Source of the DNA: Pseudisothecium myosuroides | Lineage: Eukaryota > Streptophyta > Bryopsida > Hypnales > Lembophyllaceae | Assembly: GCA_951799445.1 (NCBI GenBank) | Contig: OX637295.1 | Location: 26,040,001-26,104,000 of the forward strand | DNA: 64,000 nucleotides | Reading direction: 5' to 3' | In this document: positions 20,203-33,115 of the stretch, in pieces | Position numbering within the stretch: the first letter of the stretch is position 1 | Layout of the letters: the number at the start of each line of letters is the position of its first letter | Made by a program: the position numbers and the translations under genes | Notes under the pieces: generated by a model | The model's input: only the letters and a program-made list of their open reading frames with translations | Told to the model about the DNA's origin: nothing | The model's database searches: none

Positions 20203-23200
20203 ATACACCTTCCAAAAATTTGATATTTTTCTCATGTAATAATATTTTTCCAAATTTTTACTTCACTTTGTTATTATTCAAGTATTAAAATGAATTTTAT
20301 TTTATTTTAAAAATAATTTCTTTGAAAAAAAATTATAGTAATTACCAAAATAAGAAAGTTTATAAAATAAGAAAGTTTTTTGCAAAAATGGAAATAATGG
20401 TGATAAACATCATTAAATAATTGTTGTAATCCATAAGCTTACACTAAAGAGAAATTCAATAAGAAAAGTTCAAAAGTAGTGTATTTTAAGCTTTCAAGAT
20501 GCTACCTTCAAAGTGTCACAAAAATTATAGTTTCGACAATTTTGGAAAAAATGAAAATGGAATAGAAAGTAGATAGTTGGAGCTACATTTTCTTATTCAA
20601 GCTTACAAACATTCAGAAAATGCTGCCCGAACTGCTATTCAACTAGGAATTAAGTCGGTTGAGGTTGAAATAAAAGGGTTAGGTTATGGAAAGGAATTGT
20701 CGCTACGTGGTTTACAAGATTGAACTATGTGAAATTCAGGTTTGATTTTTCAAAATGCCCCTCGGGCTTGCTCTATCTTTAAGCTAAGCCCCTCGGGCTT
20801 GGTTTCAAATAAATCTTTGACAAAAAGTGGCCTTTAGGATTTTTTTCTAGAATGTTTCAACCTACTTGCACCCACTTCAATAGTAAAGAATGCTTGCCGA
20901 ACACCGCTTTTAGGTTACAAAGTCAAAGCATTGTTCATTGATTAATTTTATATACCTTGATCGCACAAACTTTGGGCAAGGGCAAAACTCATGCCCTTCT
21001 TTAAGGAGATTTTTCATTGACCCTTCAATTGGATGCCTAGATCATCAAATTTTTTTACACGTTAAGGATTAAAAGACATACAAAATGCATCTAGTCCACT
21101 TTGCTTCATATTTTTCAAACTCTTGTTAAATTAATTATGAATTCTTGAAATTAGAATGGAGAAAGCTCTAAATATATTCCTACCCTATTTTCAATAAGTT
21201 TTAGTTTTAATGCATTGAAACCTCCAATATGTATCGTTGTGTTAATGGATGCTTTGAAGGCAATTTTAGGGACCTTCTAGAAGTAGTACAAATGTTCCTT
21301 GGAGAGGTAAAAGTTTGGAGCCTTGTTCAAAGTTTTTCCTTTGGAAAAACACGAAAACTTATTTTTTCTTGCTGGTAACAAAAGTTGGGAAATTTGATTC
21401 TAAATCCATATTTAGAATCAAGCCTGCCGTTAGAAGAAGTTGTAAAATACAAAATCAACTAATTCAAAATTGTGGGCAAATTTTTATTGCAAGATACACA
21501 TGGTGGAAGGGGGGTTGATTTCCCTTGATGTGGGACACAACGGCAACACTTCTTCAGGCCCAATTTAGCGCACTACATGCACTTGATCACAAATTAATTC
21601 ATTTTGGTAAGCTTTAGGGGATGGAACTCATGATGGTGTAATCAAACTTCAAAATCGTTTGCTTAATATTCTCCATTCTACCACTATGATTTATAATTTA
21701 TAATTCACTATAATTTTATAATTCAAAGATTAAATTAGACAACTAATATTGATATGCAATAAAAAAAATAGATTTTTTGTGACATTTCATATTACCATGA
21801 ACTTTTGAAGAAAAAGTGATGAAAATTTATACCCAATATAAAATATGCTTAAAATGACTTGGAAATTTCATAATACAAGTAGATTATAGAATAAAGAATT
21901 TTTTGTTATAGAAATTTGGTTATAGATCCTTAGCCTCAAACTTTGATAAAATGCTCATTTTAACAAAATTTTCAAGTAGAGTAAAAATTATACTTTAGAG
22001 GATTCATTTGGTTGGTTTTGCTCTAAAGCAAAAAAATCCCAATATAAAGAATTTGGATTAGAAGTTCCAGATGAAAATGAGGTATTTTTGTACTTTGTAT
22101 TTAAAATGTAAATAGAATGTAAAAAATTATCTTCTATAAAAGGAAATACAGCTGACTTTTTTTCAAATTTAAGCATTGTTGTAATTTTTCGGAATATTAT
22201 TTAACATTTTTATTAAAATATTTTAGTAATTATTTATAATTAAAAAATCAAGCATACTATTAACTATTGACAGTAAATAAAGTAACATAAATGGTTCTAC
22301 TCGGAGCTGTTCACCTCCGGTTTCAATGATGGCTTACATATTCATTATGAGATTTATTGTAAATAAGTGAATGCCAAAATCAATTTTTAACAAGGAAATA
22401 TTAAAGTATTTAAAGTAAATGCAGTGTATATGTATACCTTTGTCTTAATAGATAACCTTGTGTAAAATAAAAAACAAATATTATGACTCAAACTAGATTT
22501 GATGATGTAAATATAGCGATAATAAAATAATACATACAAAAATGGATGAATATCATTTGCTCTTTAATATGAGAAAATACTAGAGACTTTTATTTTTTGG
22601 TATCCTTCTAGGATTAACAATCACCTACTAGAAGTGAAACTCTTTCTTCATCTATTTTGTAGAGACCAATGTAATTTTTTTGGATTTTTCTTTATTGCCA
22701 ATGTTACAATCACATGTTGACCCTGCTTGATCCATTTGAGTTACATCAATTATCGTATAATAGGAAAGATTTGGCGAATTCTAGGCCCAAGCTCGATGGA
22801 ATTGATAAACAACTGCTTCGATAAAACTTAAATTTTGAATAGACTTATCTTCGGCCCTTGAACCAGGTTGGTTTTTGGAAGCAAATTGTCCAATACATCC
22901 GTGTATATATTTCCACTTTTGCAAGATGGCAACGTCCAAATACACAGTCACATTGGACGCTAGAGTGTGAGCAATTACCATAGTGTGACATGAGTTTCGT
23001 TTTTTTAATTATTTCATTAATGTCAAAATCAAATTTCTATAAAAATTAAGAGACAAAGAACAAAATTTGTGGAAATTAAAGAAGAGCTTTGTCAAAAACT
23101 TCACTAATTAATATATAAATACTACTGTTGGAAGGGTTTTGAATTTGTGAAAGAGCAAATTTACAAGACCTTGACTATTGAATTAGCATAGTTTATTGTG

Positions 23201-23217
23201 GCTTGGAGACATTCTAT

Positions 23218-23971
23218 GGGTCGTTGCAAGAAAGAGTGTCCGTTTTTGGTCCACTTTGGCTCTTTTCGGCTAGTTCTCCCAGTACTATGAGCTTTTTGCG
23301 TATGAATTTTTAAAAATAAAATAAAATAAGGATAATTAATATAACACTAAAAAGAGCATATCACCAAAATTACAGACCTAAGAAAAATCTAAGTCGAAAG
23401 TTATTCACAAAAAAGTGTGAGCTAAAATTTTGAAGAAAATACAAAGTTTGAGCTAAACCTTGACATTTTAATTTGTCAAAAATAGGAAAAATCATTTTCA
23501 AAGAAATTAAAAATAGGCCATTTGGAAAGACTTCATGATGAAGAGATTTCAACAAAAAAAAGATCTTGAAACCATCTTCACTGTTTAGAATTGCACGCGC
23601 AAGGGAGCCCTCTTTGCATGGAACTAGGCAACATAAAATAAAATATTTTAAAAATCCCCTTGGTAGAAACATGAGTTCCTACTATGAAAATAGACTATAG
23701 AAGTTTCAGCTCTAAATCATTAAATTTAGGGACTCCATAGTACTCAAAACCCTTAAAACTCAAAATGTGACATATTAAATTAATTTATTTTTAAATATAA
23801 AATGATTTTTTTTAATTTCTAAAAAATATAACATATGATGACACTCAAGATAGACATCTTCAATAAAAATTTCAAATTCATGCGAGTCATATTGTAGAAG
23901 TTATTGCAAACGGAAGCTAAAACACTCTGACTGTGACAAATATCCAGTACCACTCTTTCTTGCAATGACCC
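23218..23971. mobile_element. MITE with 21-bp TIR, present only in the left GST copy
   Basis: Inverted ends GGGTCGTTGCAAGAAAGAGT and ACTCTTTCTTGCAATGACCC, about 754 bp. The right GST copy lacks the whole block (about 22985-24240), so it either inserted in the left copy or was lost from the right. Target duplication is unclear. Confidence 0.6.
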
Positions 23972-24517
23972 TTATGTATATTCAATACCTTGAACCATTA
24001 ACAAATAAATGAACTACCACCAATACCTTGAACTGTTTCAAAGTTCACTTCTTCCATGTATACATGATTCTCTTAAATTTGAAAGGACATGACATTTCAA
24101 TCACATTGTAGAAATGACAAATTGTGAAATAATTACAAGACTACAAAACCGAAATCATCATTAATTCATATCAATGTAAACGAATCACTTTGGCTGAAAA
24201 ATATAATTATTTTGTCATTGCAAAGACGAAACCCATGTCACACTATGATAATCAAATATTTGGAAACTAGAAGGAAAACAACTAGTGAATTTTTTTTGAT
24301 TCCTTGGTGAAAATAGGACACACACATTGGAATCCATTTCTTTTGGTTTCCTCGGTAGAAATAGGACACCCACCCTAAAATCCAAGCAAGTGAGACAAAT
24401 CATCCATCCATCACTCATGCACACTATTACCTAACAATAATATATAAAATTCATCCAAATATTGGCAAAGATTGTTCATCTCATATTTTCTTATTTTCTT
24501 AGATGATTTTGACGAAT

Positions 24518-25500
24518 TTATTCCCTTTTCCCTCTTCTTCTCTTAGGTTTTGGCGACAATTCGCCAAGGAAAATTTTCACTGGAAACAACCCTGCTTTGT
24601 TCATGCTTTGCGAACCACACTGTATTGGAATTCGAAAGAGTGCCGCCGGCCCCCGCCGGTCTGCGACAACTAGCAGGGCCATCGTGACGACAGCGGTCGC
24701 CAATTGAGCTTCACGTGGTCAGCATTCGCTCAGCAGAACCTCTCCTCCATTTACCCATTTGTTCCAACCATACCAGGTCTTGCAGGAAAACATTTTTCTT
24801 TCAATTCGATTGAATAATTTCCATGAAGTGAAACAGAAAAGGCTCTTCCTTGTCTGCTTTGGAAGTAGGAAGATCCAACAGCTAGTTTTTTCTGTCAACT
24901 TGCATGAAATAGGTTCACCAATTCCCGAGAGGTAAAGAATCGTAAGAAATTATACGGAGAGGCTACATGGGTAATTTCATTAAAATGGCGATATTTCAGA
25001 AGTCGTTCTAAATCTATATCTGTATTAGATGGTTCAGAATGGCCGTTCTGAAATCTATACCTATCCTAGATGGTGAAAATGGCACACTGTCAAAGTGGCA
25101 TGTAGAATACCGACATTTTAATGAAATTGCCCATCTACGGACAGGGTGGAGAGTCCACGCACGCCCCGCTTAGCGAGACGACGACTGCCAACTGTGCCAA
25201 GGATGAAGATTCCGAGCTGATGAGGAAACTGAGGAGGAAACTACTCCCGGGAGCTTCGTCTTGCCATGCCAGTCGCAGTAAATAGATAAAGCTGCACGAT
25301 GGATTGGCAGGATTGCTGCAACACCCAGGCCCAGTGAAGAAGCGATTTGAAGTAGATAGCAATATCATCGATCTGACCTTCGTTGTTCTGGTCTTGGGAA
25401 CTGCCTGGTGAGTGAGTTTGGTGAGTGAGTGAACTATCTAGTATGTTGTTTTGCCCTTGTTGATTGTCTTTCAAAATACGTCCGGAGCCCAACTGAATTG
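24518..25500 (-). pseudogene. Conserved block upstream of the first GST; unrecognised, possible gene remnant
   Basis: A GC-richer block also found upstream of the second GST (about 33116-33850). On the minus strand, pieces translate to plausible protein: QDQNNEGQIDDIAIYFKS near 25390 and, in the better preserved right copy, a hydrophobic stretch (WATAVVTMALLIVASYVNQR) that looks like a membrane segment. Stops and frame changes separate them. It could be a broken minus-strand gene, or exons of one. No family recognised; it could also be GST promoter sequence with chance frames. Confidence 0.3.
24969..25132. mobile_element. Small MITE (family K), only in the left GST copy
   Basis: 164 bp with long imperfect inverted ends (GGGTAATTTCATTAAAATG and CATTTTAATGAAATTGCCC). 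Absent from the corresponding place in the right copy (about 33590). Related ends occur in both introns of the LEA gene. Confidence 0.65.
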
Positions 25501-25691
25501 TTGTCGTTGGTTGGTAGATCGGCAGAGTTGAATTCGTTGCAAGTTTAGGGTAATTTCAATCCAGCTTATGCATACAAAGTAATTGCGAGGATCATGCCTG
25601 TCACTGGCGCTATTGGTGTTCCTCTCTCCTTAGCAGCGATCGCTAAATTTAGCTAGAAGATGTGAATTCCACAGTGTTAAATTTGAATCAC

Positions 25692-25814
25692 CTTCCAATT
25701 AAAATAAAATGTATCCCACGTATCCAGGGAGGAATGATCCTTGTTGTCAGAGGGAATGAATCCAGCCACTTAACAATGTTATGTACTTGGGATACATTTT
25801 AGTTTAATTGGAAG
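25692..25814. mobile_element. 123-bp MITE, only in the left GST copy
   Basis: Ends CTTCCAATTAAAATAAAATG and CATTTTAGTTTAATTGGAAG are inverted over about 28 bases. Not found at the matching place in the right copy (about 34150). Confidence 0.6.
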
Positions 25815-25925
25815 CCAGACTATTGGCTCAAGTATTGACAGGAAGGGAGCAAACCATTGGCAAGTTGCCATGATCAACCACCTGGCATCTCAATACTAGG
25901 CTAACAACTTGCTATAGCATGTTGG

Positions 25926-25979
25926 CCAATGCTGGGGGCTCCATGTTTGGGGGGAGCAAAAGGGACCCCCCAGCATTGG
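25926..25979. other. GC-rich hairpin
   Basis: CCAATGCTGGGGG pairs with CCCCCAGCATTGG across about 28 bases. Lies in the left GST copy only. Possibly a tiny MITE or a remnant of one. Confidence 0.4.
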
Positions 25980-26091
25980 TAAACAATGTTATGAAGCTGG
26001 CTTGAGATGAGCTTCGTCGCATTGGAATTGGCCATGGCTCATGAAATAGGCTCATGGCCCTGCTTCTAGTTGCTACATGGTTGCAGAGTTC

Positions 26092-26099
26092 TGACGTCG
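26092..26099 (+). promoter_or_regulatory. TGACGTCG element upstream of GST 1
   Basis: TGACG is the core of as-1/TGA-bZIP sites known in stress-induced GST promoters. It lies about 130 bases before the start codon and is retained in the second copy at 34316-34323. Function is inferred. Confidence 0.35.
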
Positions 26100-26228
26100 G
26101 ATATGAGATGATTAGAGATTACTTCGTCGTTCTCTTGATTTCCGTTACCAAGCAAGGCGATAGTTCCATTCGAATGTGCCTCCTGACCTTTGGTGGTTGT
26201 TGTGAGCTGTGTCTAGTCAAGTGAAGAA

Positions 26229-28236
26229 ATGACCATGAAGATTTACGGGACGTACTACTCGCCAGCGGCGAACAGGTCCCTTGTTGTGCTGCACGAGAAG
26301 GACGTGGAGTTTGAGCTCGTCCCGGTCTTGGCCGAAGGTCAAAAGAAACCGGAGTACTTAGCCTTACAGGTGAGAGCGACCGAATGTCGGCAATTATCAG
26401 TGACATTTTTAGTTTTACAGCAGGATAACCTCTCTTTCCAATTTTGAGGACGTCTAATCCAATTTCATTCATACTAAACGGAAACTGACCCTGGATGAAT
26501 GCAGCCATTCGGATTGATTCCCCTTCTGCAAGATGGCGACGTCCAAATATACGGTCAGTAGCTCATGCACACTGTTGCTTGCAATTTGGTTTTGAGTTTT
26601 GCCTTGAGCACCAACCAAGTAGCGCCTTCAGCTAACTGGAATTAGGGACAGGGTGCTCCTACCGCCAATGTCGTATCAGTTAGTAAATTGGTGCTACCTA
26701 ATAAGCGTTGAATCGACGTTCATATGCATTTATATCCAACGGTGAACTCCCTGTTTTTGGACAAGTACACAAATTGTGCTCATACCATTGATTGAACAAA
26801 TAGCTTCCTTCACCAACCAAGCAGCGGTAGTAAGCTAACTGAAAACTCTAATTCTCTATTGTCTGTCGCTACCCAACAAGCGCACATATGAGGGTACGTA
26901 AGTTCCAGCTAGCTTTTAAGGCACCAACTAGTGAAGCTTCTAACGGGTGCTGTGTGGTTGGTGCGGATAGGGTCTAAGTTTGCATAAGTGAGCTTCTCTT
27001 ATCAAAGCCCAATTTCGTGTATTGGTTGCGCCAGAGATGCTGGCCATGACCTGCTGATTTTCAGGGTTATGTTCAGGATCATTAAGTAATGTCACAGTTC
27101 TCGGGTTTTGCCTCACAACTCTTTTTCTTGTTTCCAAATTTGACCCCTGAACACACAATGCTAAGTACCAGAATCTCCCCATCTGAATGTCCTACTTTAG
27201 GTTCTTTGTAGATGCTCACCCTTTTGCAACACCAACTGTTTACTACTAGGTAGAATAGAATTCTTCTTAGCGTCTCATTGATCCAAGCATGCCGCTCATT
27301 GATCCAAAGATGATGAAGCGTTTGTTCAAATTCAAGACTAATTTTCAAAAGGGAACCAATGAAAGTTGAAGAGTTATTTGAAGCAACCAATGAGAATTAA
27401 AGCATTTTGTCCTTCAAGGATGTCCAATTAAGGTAATCTAGTGTCAAGAGTAGGTGTTCCTATGACCTCAATTTTGAAAATTTGTAGTACGTTCACATAA
27501 ACTCTAAAAATTCTCAAACCAATTGCATTCACATGTGCTTTCATTTGATAACATTGTGATATGATACTTTTCCTGAATTGTGTTCAGGATAGCTTGTTGG
27601 AAAAAAAGTGTCCGTTCAGTAGGTGCCAGGTGCGGATATCTTGGAAGTCGCATTGCTCAAATCCCCTAAACTTAATCCCTAAAACTAAACTCCTAAAATC
27701 TCCTAACGAGGACGTGGCCGTGAATGCATATAGAGTCTCGGGCCATCACGCGCTACATTGCGGACAAATACGAGTCCCAAGGCACCCCAAACCTCCACGG
27801 CTCTACTTTGGCGGAGCGTGCGCTGGTGGAGCAGTGGCTGGACGTGGAAATCGGCACCTTCTCCGTGATCGCGCTCAACCTCATCCGCGAGACTTTGTAC
27901 AAGCCCGTATTCTTCAAAGCGCCCACAGACTCCAAAGTCACTGCAGAGTTCGCCCCAAAGCTGGCGAATGTGCTGGACATCTACGACGCGCATCTCGCCA
28001 CCCACAAGTACCTGGCGGGCGAGTTCGTGAGCATCGCGGATCTGGCGCACTTGCCCTTCGGATGGCTCTACTTCGAAGTCTGTGGCAAGAAAGAGGAGCT
28101 GCTGGGAAGCAGGAAACATGTGGCCAAGTGGTGGGAGGAGATCTCCACGCGACCGGCGTGGAAGAAGGTGATCGACATCGCAGGGACGGATTATGAGAAG
28201 TGGAGCCAAGCGGCTAAAGATTTCAAATCCAGCTAA
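26229..28236 (+). CDS. Phi-class glutathione S-transferase, gene 1 (three exons)
   Basis: Conjugates glutathione to electrophiles in the cytosol. Exons 26229-26369, 26505-26553 and 27734-28236, all with GT/AG borders, give 230 residues, the usual phi length. The tiny second exon and the ESRAI exon 3 start match the phi gene layout. N-terminal thioredoxin-like domain (about 1-80): the catalytic Ser is probably Ser11 in YYSPAANRS; Ile52-Pro53 is the cis-proline of PFGLIP; Glu64-Ser65 in ESRAI binds the gamma-glutamyl group. C-terminal helical domain about 90-230, with GEFVSIADLAHLP as the N-capping-box-like region. The start is the first ATG; a second in-frame ATG lies two codons later. All key residues are present, so it should be active. 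The intron of 1.18 kb holds no clear transposon. It is duplicated at 34453-36493. Confidence 0.9.
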
Positions 28237-29971
28237 GTTAGCTAGCTAGCTGCACAGGACTGAGGCGAAACAAACTACCATCATGTACCTCAGTCTGACG
28301 ACGCCGGTCAATTCTTACGCTGTGTATCGATCTCATAATCTAAAGCAAATGTTCTTTAGATTGGCGCAAAGAGAGAGAGCTCAGGCCGATTATGTTTGTA
28401 CACATGCATGCTGAAAACAGAATTGAGAATTACAATACTCTGCAATACAAATTTTGTCAAGTTGGGAGTTTTCATAATTATTCTACATGGCCTTGGCAAA
28501 GAAATTCAAGGAAACATGAACTTCTTAGAATTGGCACAGGGAACCTGGAAATGCAATGGGTTAAAGTACCGAGAGGAGGATGGAGGTGGAAGTCTTAGCT
28601 GAGCAGACCATACTACTGGATGAAAAGCAATTTGCATACTGATTTGCATATTTTTTGGTACAACGAGCTAAGTTAATGCAACTGTGAAAATGGCTCATGG
28701 AATACCACCAATTTCACAAAATTGACATTAAGACTTTTGTGAATGAGCAATACCTAGAAAGATAAAGGGTGCTATTTGTGTCTCTTCAAGCATTTTAACA
28801 TAGAAGTGGGTTTCAGATGATTCCCTGGTAAGGTTTAGGTCGAGTCACTTTGTGCATTTCCACATGTTGGACTGATTTTTAGGAAATCACTAAAGAACTT
28901 TGAAGAGACTTTTGGGTACAAGAGTCAAAGTTGTTGAGATCAACTTCTTAGAGCTATGTATGACTCTTATGTAATAAATGATAACAGTCTTAAACTTCAG
29001 GGGAGGAAAAGGGACCTTTTGCTTTCCATGAATCAAGTCTCCTTCCATTGTTGAATGCAAGCATGCCTATATATTGTGGACCATTGTAACACCAATATGT
29101 TCTTGTTACAGTGGTACTATAGAAGGACCTCGCCTTCCCACTCAAGAATGTTATGAGGGAAGTTCTATATAACTATAGGTGAGACAATATACTCCGTAAT
29201 AACTATAGGTAGCTCCATTTCCATTCAAGATTATACTTTTCAAAAATTTGATATTTTTTTCATGTATGTCCAAAATGTAACTTCATTTTGCCATTATTCA
29301 AATATTCAAATGACTTTTATATGATTTTAAAAAATAATCTCTTTATAAAAGTCATAGTGATTACAAAATGCTTTAGAAAATAATTTTTTTTTAGCAAAAA
29401 TGGAGATAATAGTGATTAACATCATTGTGTAATTGGTGTACTCCTTGAGCTCATAATAAAAGAAATTCAATAAGAAAAATTCAAAAGTGATGTATTTTAA
29501 GCTTTCAAGATGCTACCTTCAAAGTGTCACAAAAAATACAATTTTGAAAATTTTAGAAAAAATTAAAGTGGAATAAAAAGTAGATTGTTGGAGCTACATT
29601 TTCTTAGTCAAACTTAAAGACATTTAAAATTGAATAACAATGTGAAATTTGGGTTTGACTTTTTAATACTTAGGCTAAGCTTCTCGGACTTGCTCTGTCC
29701 TTTAACTCAAACAATACTTAAGCTAAGCTCCTTGGTCTCACACAAGAAGTGGCCTTTAGGATTTTTCTTGGAATGTTTCAATCTACTTGCATCCACTTTA
29801 AATAGTAAATAATGCTCGCTAAGCACTATTTTTAGACTGCAAAGTCAAAGCATTGTTCATTGATCAGTTTCATATGCCTTGAATGCACAAAGCTTAGGCA
29901 AAAACCTATGACCCTCTTCAAGGAGATTTTGGATGATTCTTGGGTTGTCTGCCTAAGCCATCAAATGCTAT

Positions 29972-30902
29972 TTAACCCCTAAAGTTCCATGACTATGTTT
30001 TCATTGAAAACACTCAAAAACTGCCATTTTTAGTACAAGTACCAAATTTTTGAAAAAAAAACTTTTTTGACACATGTAACCGTAGGATCTTATAGCAAAC
30101 TAGTTTTAGAAGATGTGAAAAAAAAATTCAGAATTTTCCACCATGCGGATTGGAAGATATTAGCATTTGAATTGGCAAAAATCCTTTTTCTGTCCCTGCA
30201 AAAAACAGGGCAGCTGCACTTCACAAGGTCACATTTGTATGAAAAAATGTCCAAAATGGTGGTGCTTCTTTGAATTCATTTTCTTTAACAAGTTGGCTAC
30301 ATGCTTACAAAATTTCAAATCATTTGAAATTGTACAACATATACAAAAAAAATAGTAAGTAGAAAAAAGTAGAGAATGATCCAAAATACTAAATTGTTAA
30401 GAATTTAATTATGGAATTGAAAAATGTCAATCCCAATGGTAGTAATGCTGTAATAAACAACCTACATCCTATGAATTTTTTTTTAAAAAAATATTAAAAA
30501 TTGATTTAAATAAACATCTTCAAAGTTTATTTCAGAGTAGAGAATCCATAATTGCCCGCAAACTAAAAACCCTCATAACTTTTGACTCATTGGTCAAAAT
30601 GGAATGATTCAAAGCTTTCCATGTGTATATAACTCTAGAAAACCAATTCCAAATTTTTATTTTTGAAAAAAGTGATTTTTCCTGACCTGCCCGGACTGCC
30701 CAATTACAAAAAAAGTAACATATTTGGCCATAACTTTTGACTCCTATTTCCAAATGTCATGAAATTTAGTGCATATGAAAAATATTCCTTGCGCCCACCT
30801 TCTATTAAAATTTCAGCTTCAAATATGGAAATCTCTAGTCACACATACTTGTCCAAAATTTCTATACAACCAAAAAACGCATGCCGGTCCTTTAGGGGTT
30901 AA
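29972..30902 (+). mobile_element. TTAA-bounded element, family B, present only in the right GST copy
   Basis: 931 bp, TTAACCCCTAAAGTTCC to GGTCCTTTAGGGGTTAA. The left copy at about 21045-21070 has a single GTTAAGGATT where this element sits, and the offset between the two halves jumps by the element length. This is a direct empty-site comparison showing insertion at TTAA after the duplication. Confidence 0.8.
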
Positions 30903-31447
30903 GGGTTAAGGATTAAAAGATATACAAAATGCATCTAATCCACTTTGCTTCATATTTTTCTAATTCTTCTTAAAATAATTCTGAAGTCTTGAAATTGGAA
31001 TGGAGGGAGTTCTAAAAATATTACTATCTAATTTTTCAATAATGTTTAGTTTTGTTACATTGAAAATCCAACATATATCCTTGTGTTAATGGATGCTTTT
31101 GAAGGCAATTTTAGGGATCTTCTAGAAGTGGTACAAATGTTCCTCGGAGAAGGGAAAGTTTGGAGCATTGTTCAAAGTTTTTATTGTGGGAAAAAGAAAA
31201 AATTTATTATTTGTTGTAGGTAAAGTTGGAAAATTTGAATCCATATTTAGAATCAAGCCCCCTATTTAAAGAAGTCATAAAATACAAAATCAACCACTTC
31301 AAAATTGTGGGCAAATTTTTATTGCCAAATACACTTGGTGGAAGGAAGGAATTTTTACTATTCTAGAACGCAAGTAGCACTTCTTTAGCCCCAATTGTAG
31401 CGCACTACATGCACCTCACCTCAAATAAATTCATTTTGGTAATCGTA

Positions 31448-31836
31448 GAGCCTATTGCCATTGGACTCCTAGAGCTCCAAAAATTGGAGGCGAGCGTCCA
31501 GGAGCTTGGACATCTAAAAGGGCATATGACATTTCTATTGTGTTGCATGTACGTGCGATTGTCACCCAAATTTCGCAACTACCAGCTTCAAATTAACAAT
31601 TATTATTGCAAAAATAGTTCTTCTTCCGACAATTGTGACACGAAGGTTTGAAAAAGTGACAATCCTTTTGTTTTTTCTTTAAATAACCAGGATCCATACC
31701 CTCCAGCTCTGCAAAGCTGATTTGCAAGGGCTGGAGGCTAGAGGTCGGATTGTAGGGGGGCCTGGAGCTCAAGTGCAATGGAGAGCGCCTAGACCTCCCA
31801 AACCTAGAGGTCTGACGCCCCAATGGCAACCGGCTC
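31448..31836. mobile_element. MITE with TTGCCATTGG TIR, present only in the right GST copy
   Basis: Ends GAGCCTATTGCCATTGG and CCAATGGCAACCGGCTC, flanked by TA/TTA. The left copy has GCTTTAGGGGATGG without it (about 21612). GC-richer than its surroundings. TTA-type target suggests Harbinger-like. Confidence 0.65.
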
Positions 31837-33115
31837 TTAGAGGATGGAGCTCATGATTGTGTAACCAATTATCAAAATCCTCCACTTCATATTTTACATT
31901 CTACCACTATTTATTAGTGAAATCTTTTAGTTTTATAACTTAGAGATTAAATCACATATCTGATATTAATATGCTACAAAAAAATTTAGATTTTTTTGTG
32001 ACACTTTATATTACTATGAATTTTTGAAGTAAAAATGATGAAAATTTACACCCAATACAAAACATACTTAAAAAGACTAAAAAATTGCATAATACAACTA
32101 TATTATAATATTAAAAAATGCCTCACAGAAATTTGGGAATAGATCCTTGACTTCAAATTTCAGTACAATTCTAATTTTAACAAAATTTTCAAAATTTTCA
32201 AGTAGAGTAGAAATTAGACTTTAGAGGCTTCATTTTGTTGGTTTTGCTCAAAAGCAAAAAAGTCCCAATGTGAATGCCAAAATCAAATTTTAAGAAGGAA
32301 AAATTTAAAGTATATATTGAAATGGAGTGTATACATGTGTGTACCTTTTTCTTTATAGACAACCTTGTGTAAAATAACTGAAACAAATTTTATGACTCGA
32401 ACTAAACTTAATGATGTGGATATAGCAATAATAAAATAACACATATAAAAACTGGATGAAAATCATTTGCTCTTAAATATGAGAAAAGACTGGAGATTTT
32501 TATTTTCAATATCCTTCTAGAATTAATGCTCAAGACTATTAGTGGTGAGACTCTTTCTTTTTCTATTTTGTGGAGACCAATGTAAATTTTTTTGGAATTT
32601 TTCATATTGCCGATGTAGCAATCACATGTTGATCCCTACTGAGTTATATCCTTTATTATAATAGGAAAGATTTAGCAAATTCTAGGCCTAAGCTCACATG
32701 GAATTGGTAAACAACTGCTCCAACAAAACTCAAATTTCCTATAGGCTTGTTTCTAGCCCTTAACTAGGTTGGTTTTGGGCAACAAATCGCCCAAAACAAC
32801 TGTGTAAACATTTCCACTTTTGTAAGATGGCAACGTCCAAATACCCAATCACATCAAATGCTAGAGTGGCTAGAGTGTGAGCAACTAACTGAATATTTGG
32901 AAACTGAAGGAAAACCAAAAACAACTAATGAATTTTTTTTGTTTACAAAGTGGAAATAGAATACACCCCCTAGAATCCAAGCAAGCGAGACAAATCATCC
33001 ATCCATCACTCATCCACAATATTACCTAACAATAGTCCAAATATTGACAAAGATTGTTCATCTCATATTTCTTAGAGATTATTTAGACAATTTCATTCAC
33101 TTTTTTTCCTCTTTT

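Larger units (their letters stand above)
20203..29235 (+). repeat. GST segmental duplication, left copy
   Basis: This segment aligns head-to-tail with 29236-37450. Offsets grow and shrink stepwise where transposons are present in only one half. It contains the first phi GST gene at 26229-28236. Specific to this half: elements at 23218-23971, 24969-25132 and 25692-25814. The borders are judged by eye from the repeated phrases CATTCAAGAT (right end) and AAAATTTGATATTTTT (left end), and may be off by tens of bases. Its gene-free part (20203-24500) is AT-rich and holds no gene I can support. Confidence 0.8.

Noticed and set aside
27561..28209. Long frames overlapping GST exon 3 on both strands (also at 35960-36559)
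   Set aside because: Shadows of the GC-rich GST exon; the true frame has the conserved GST residues.
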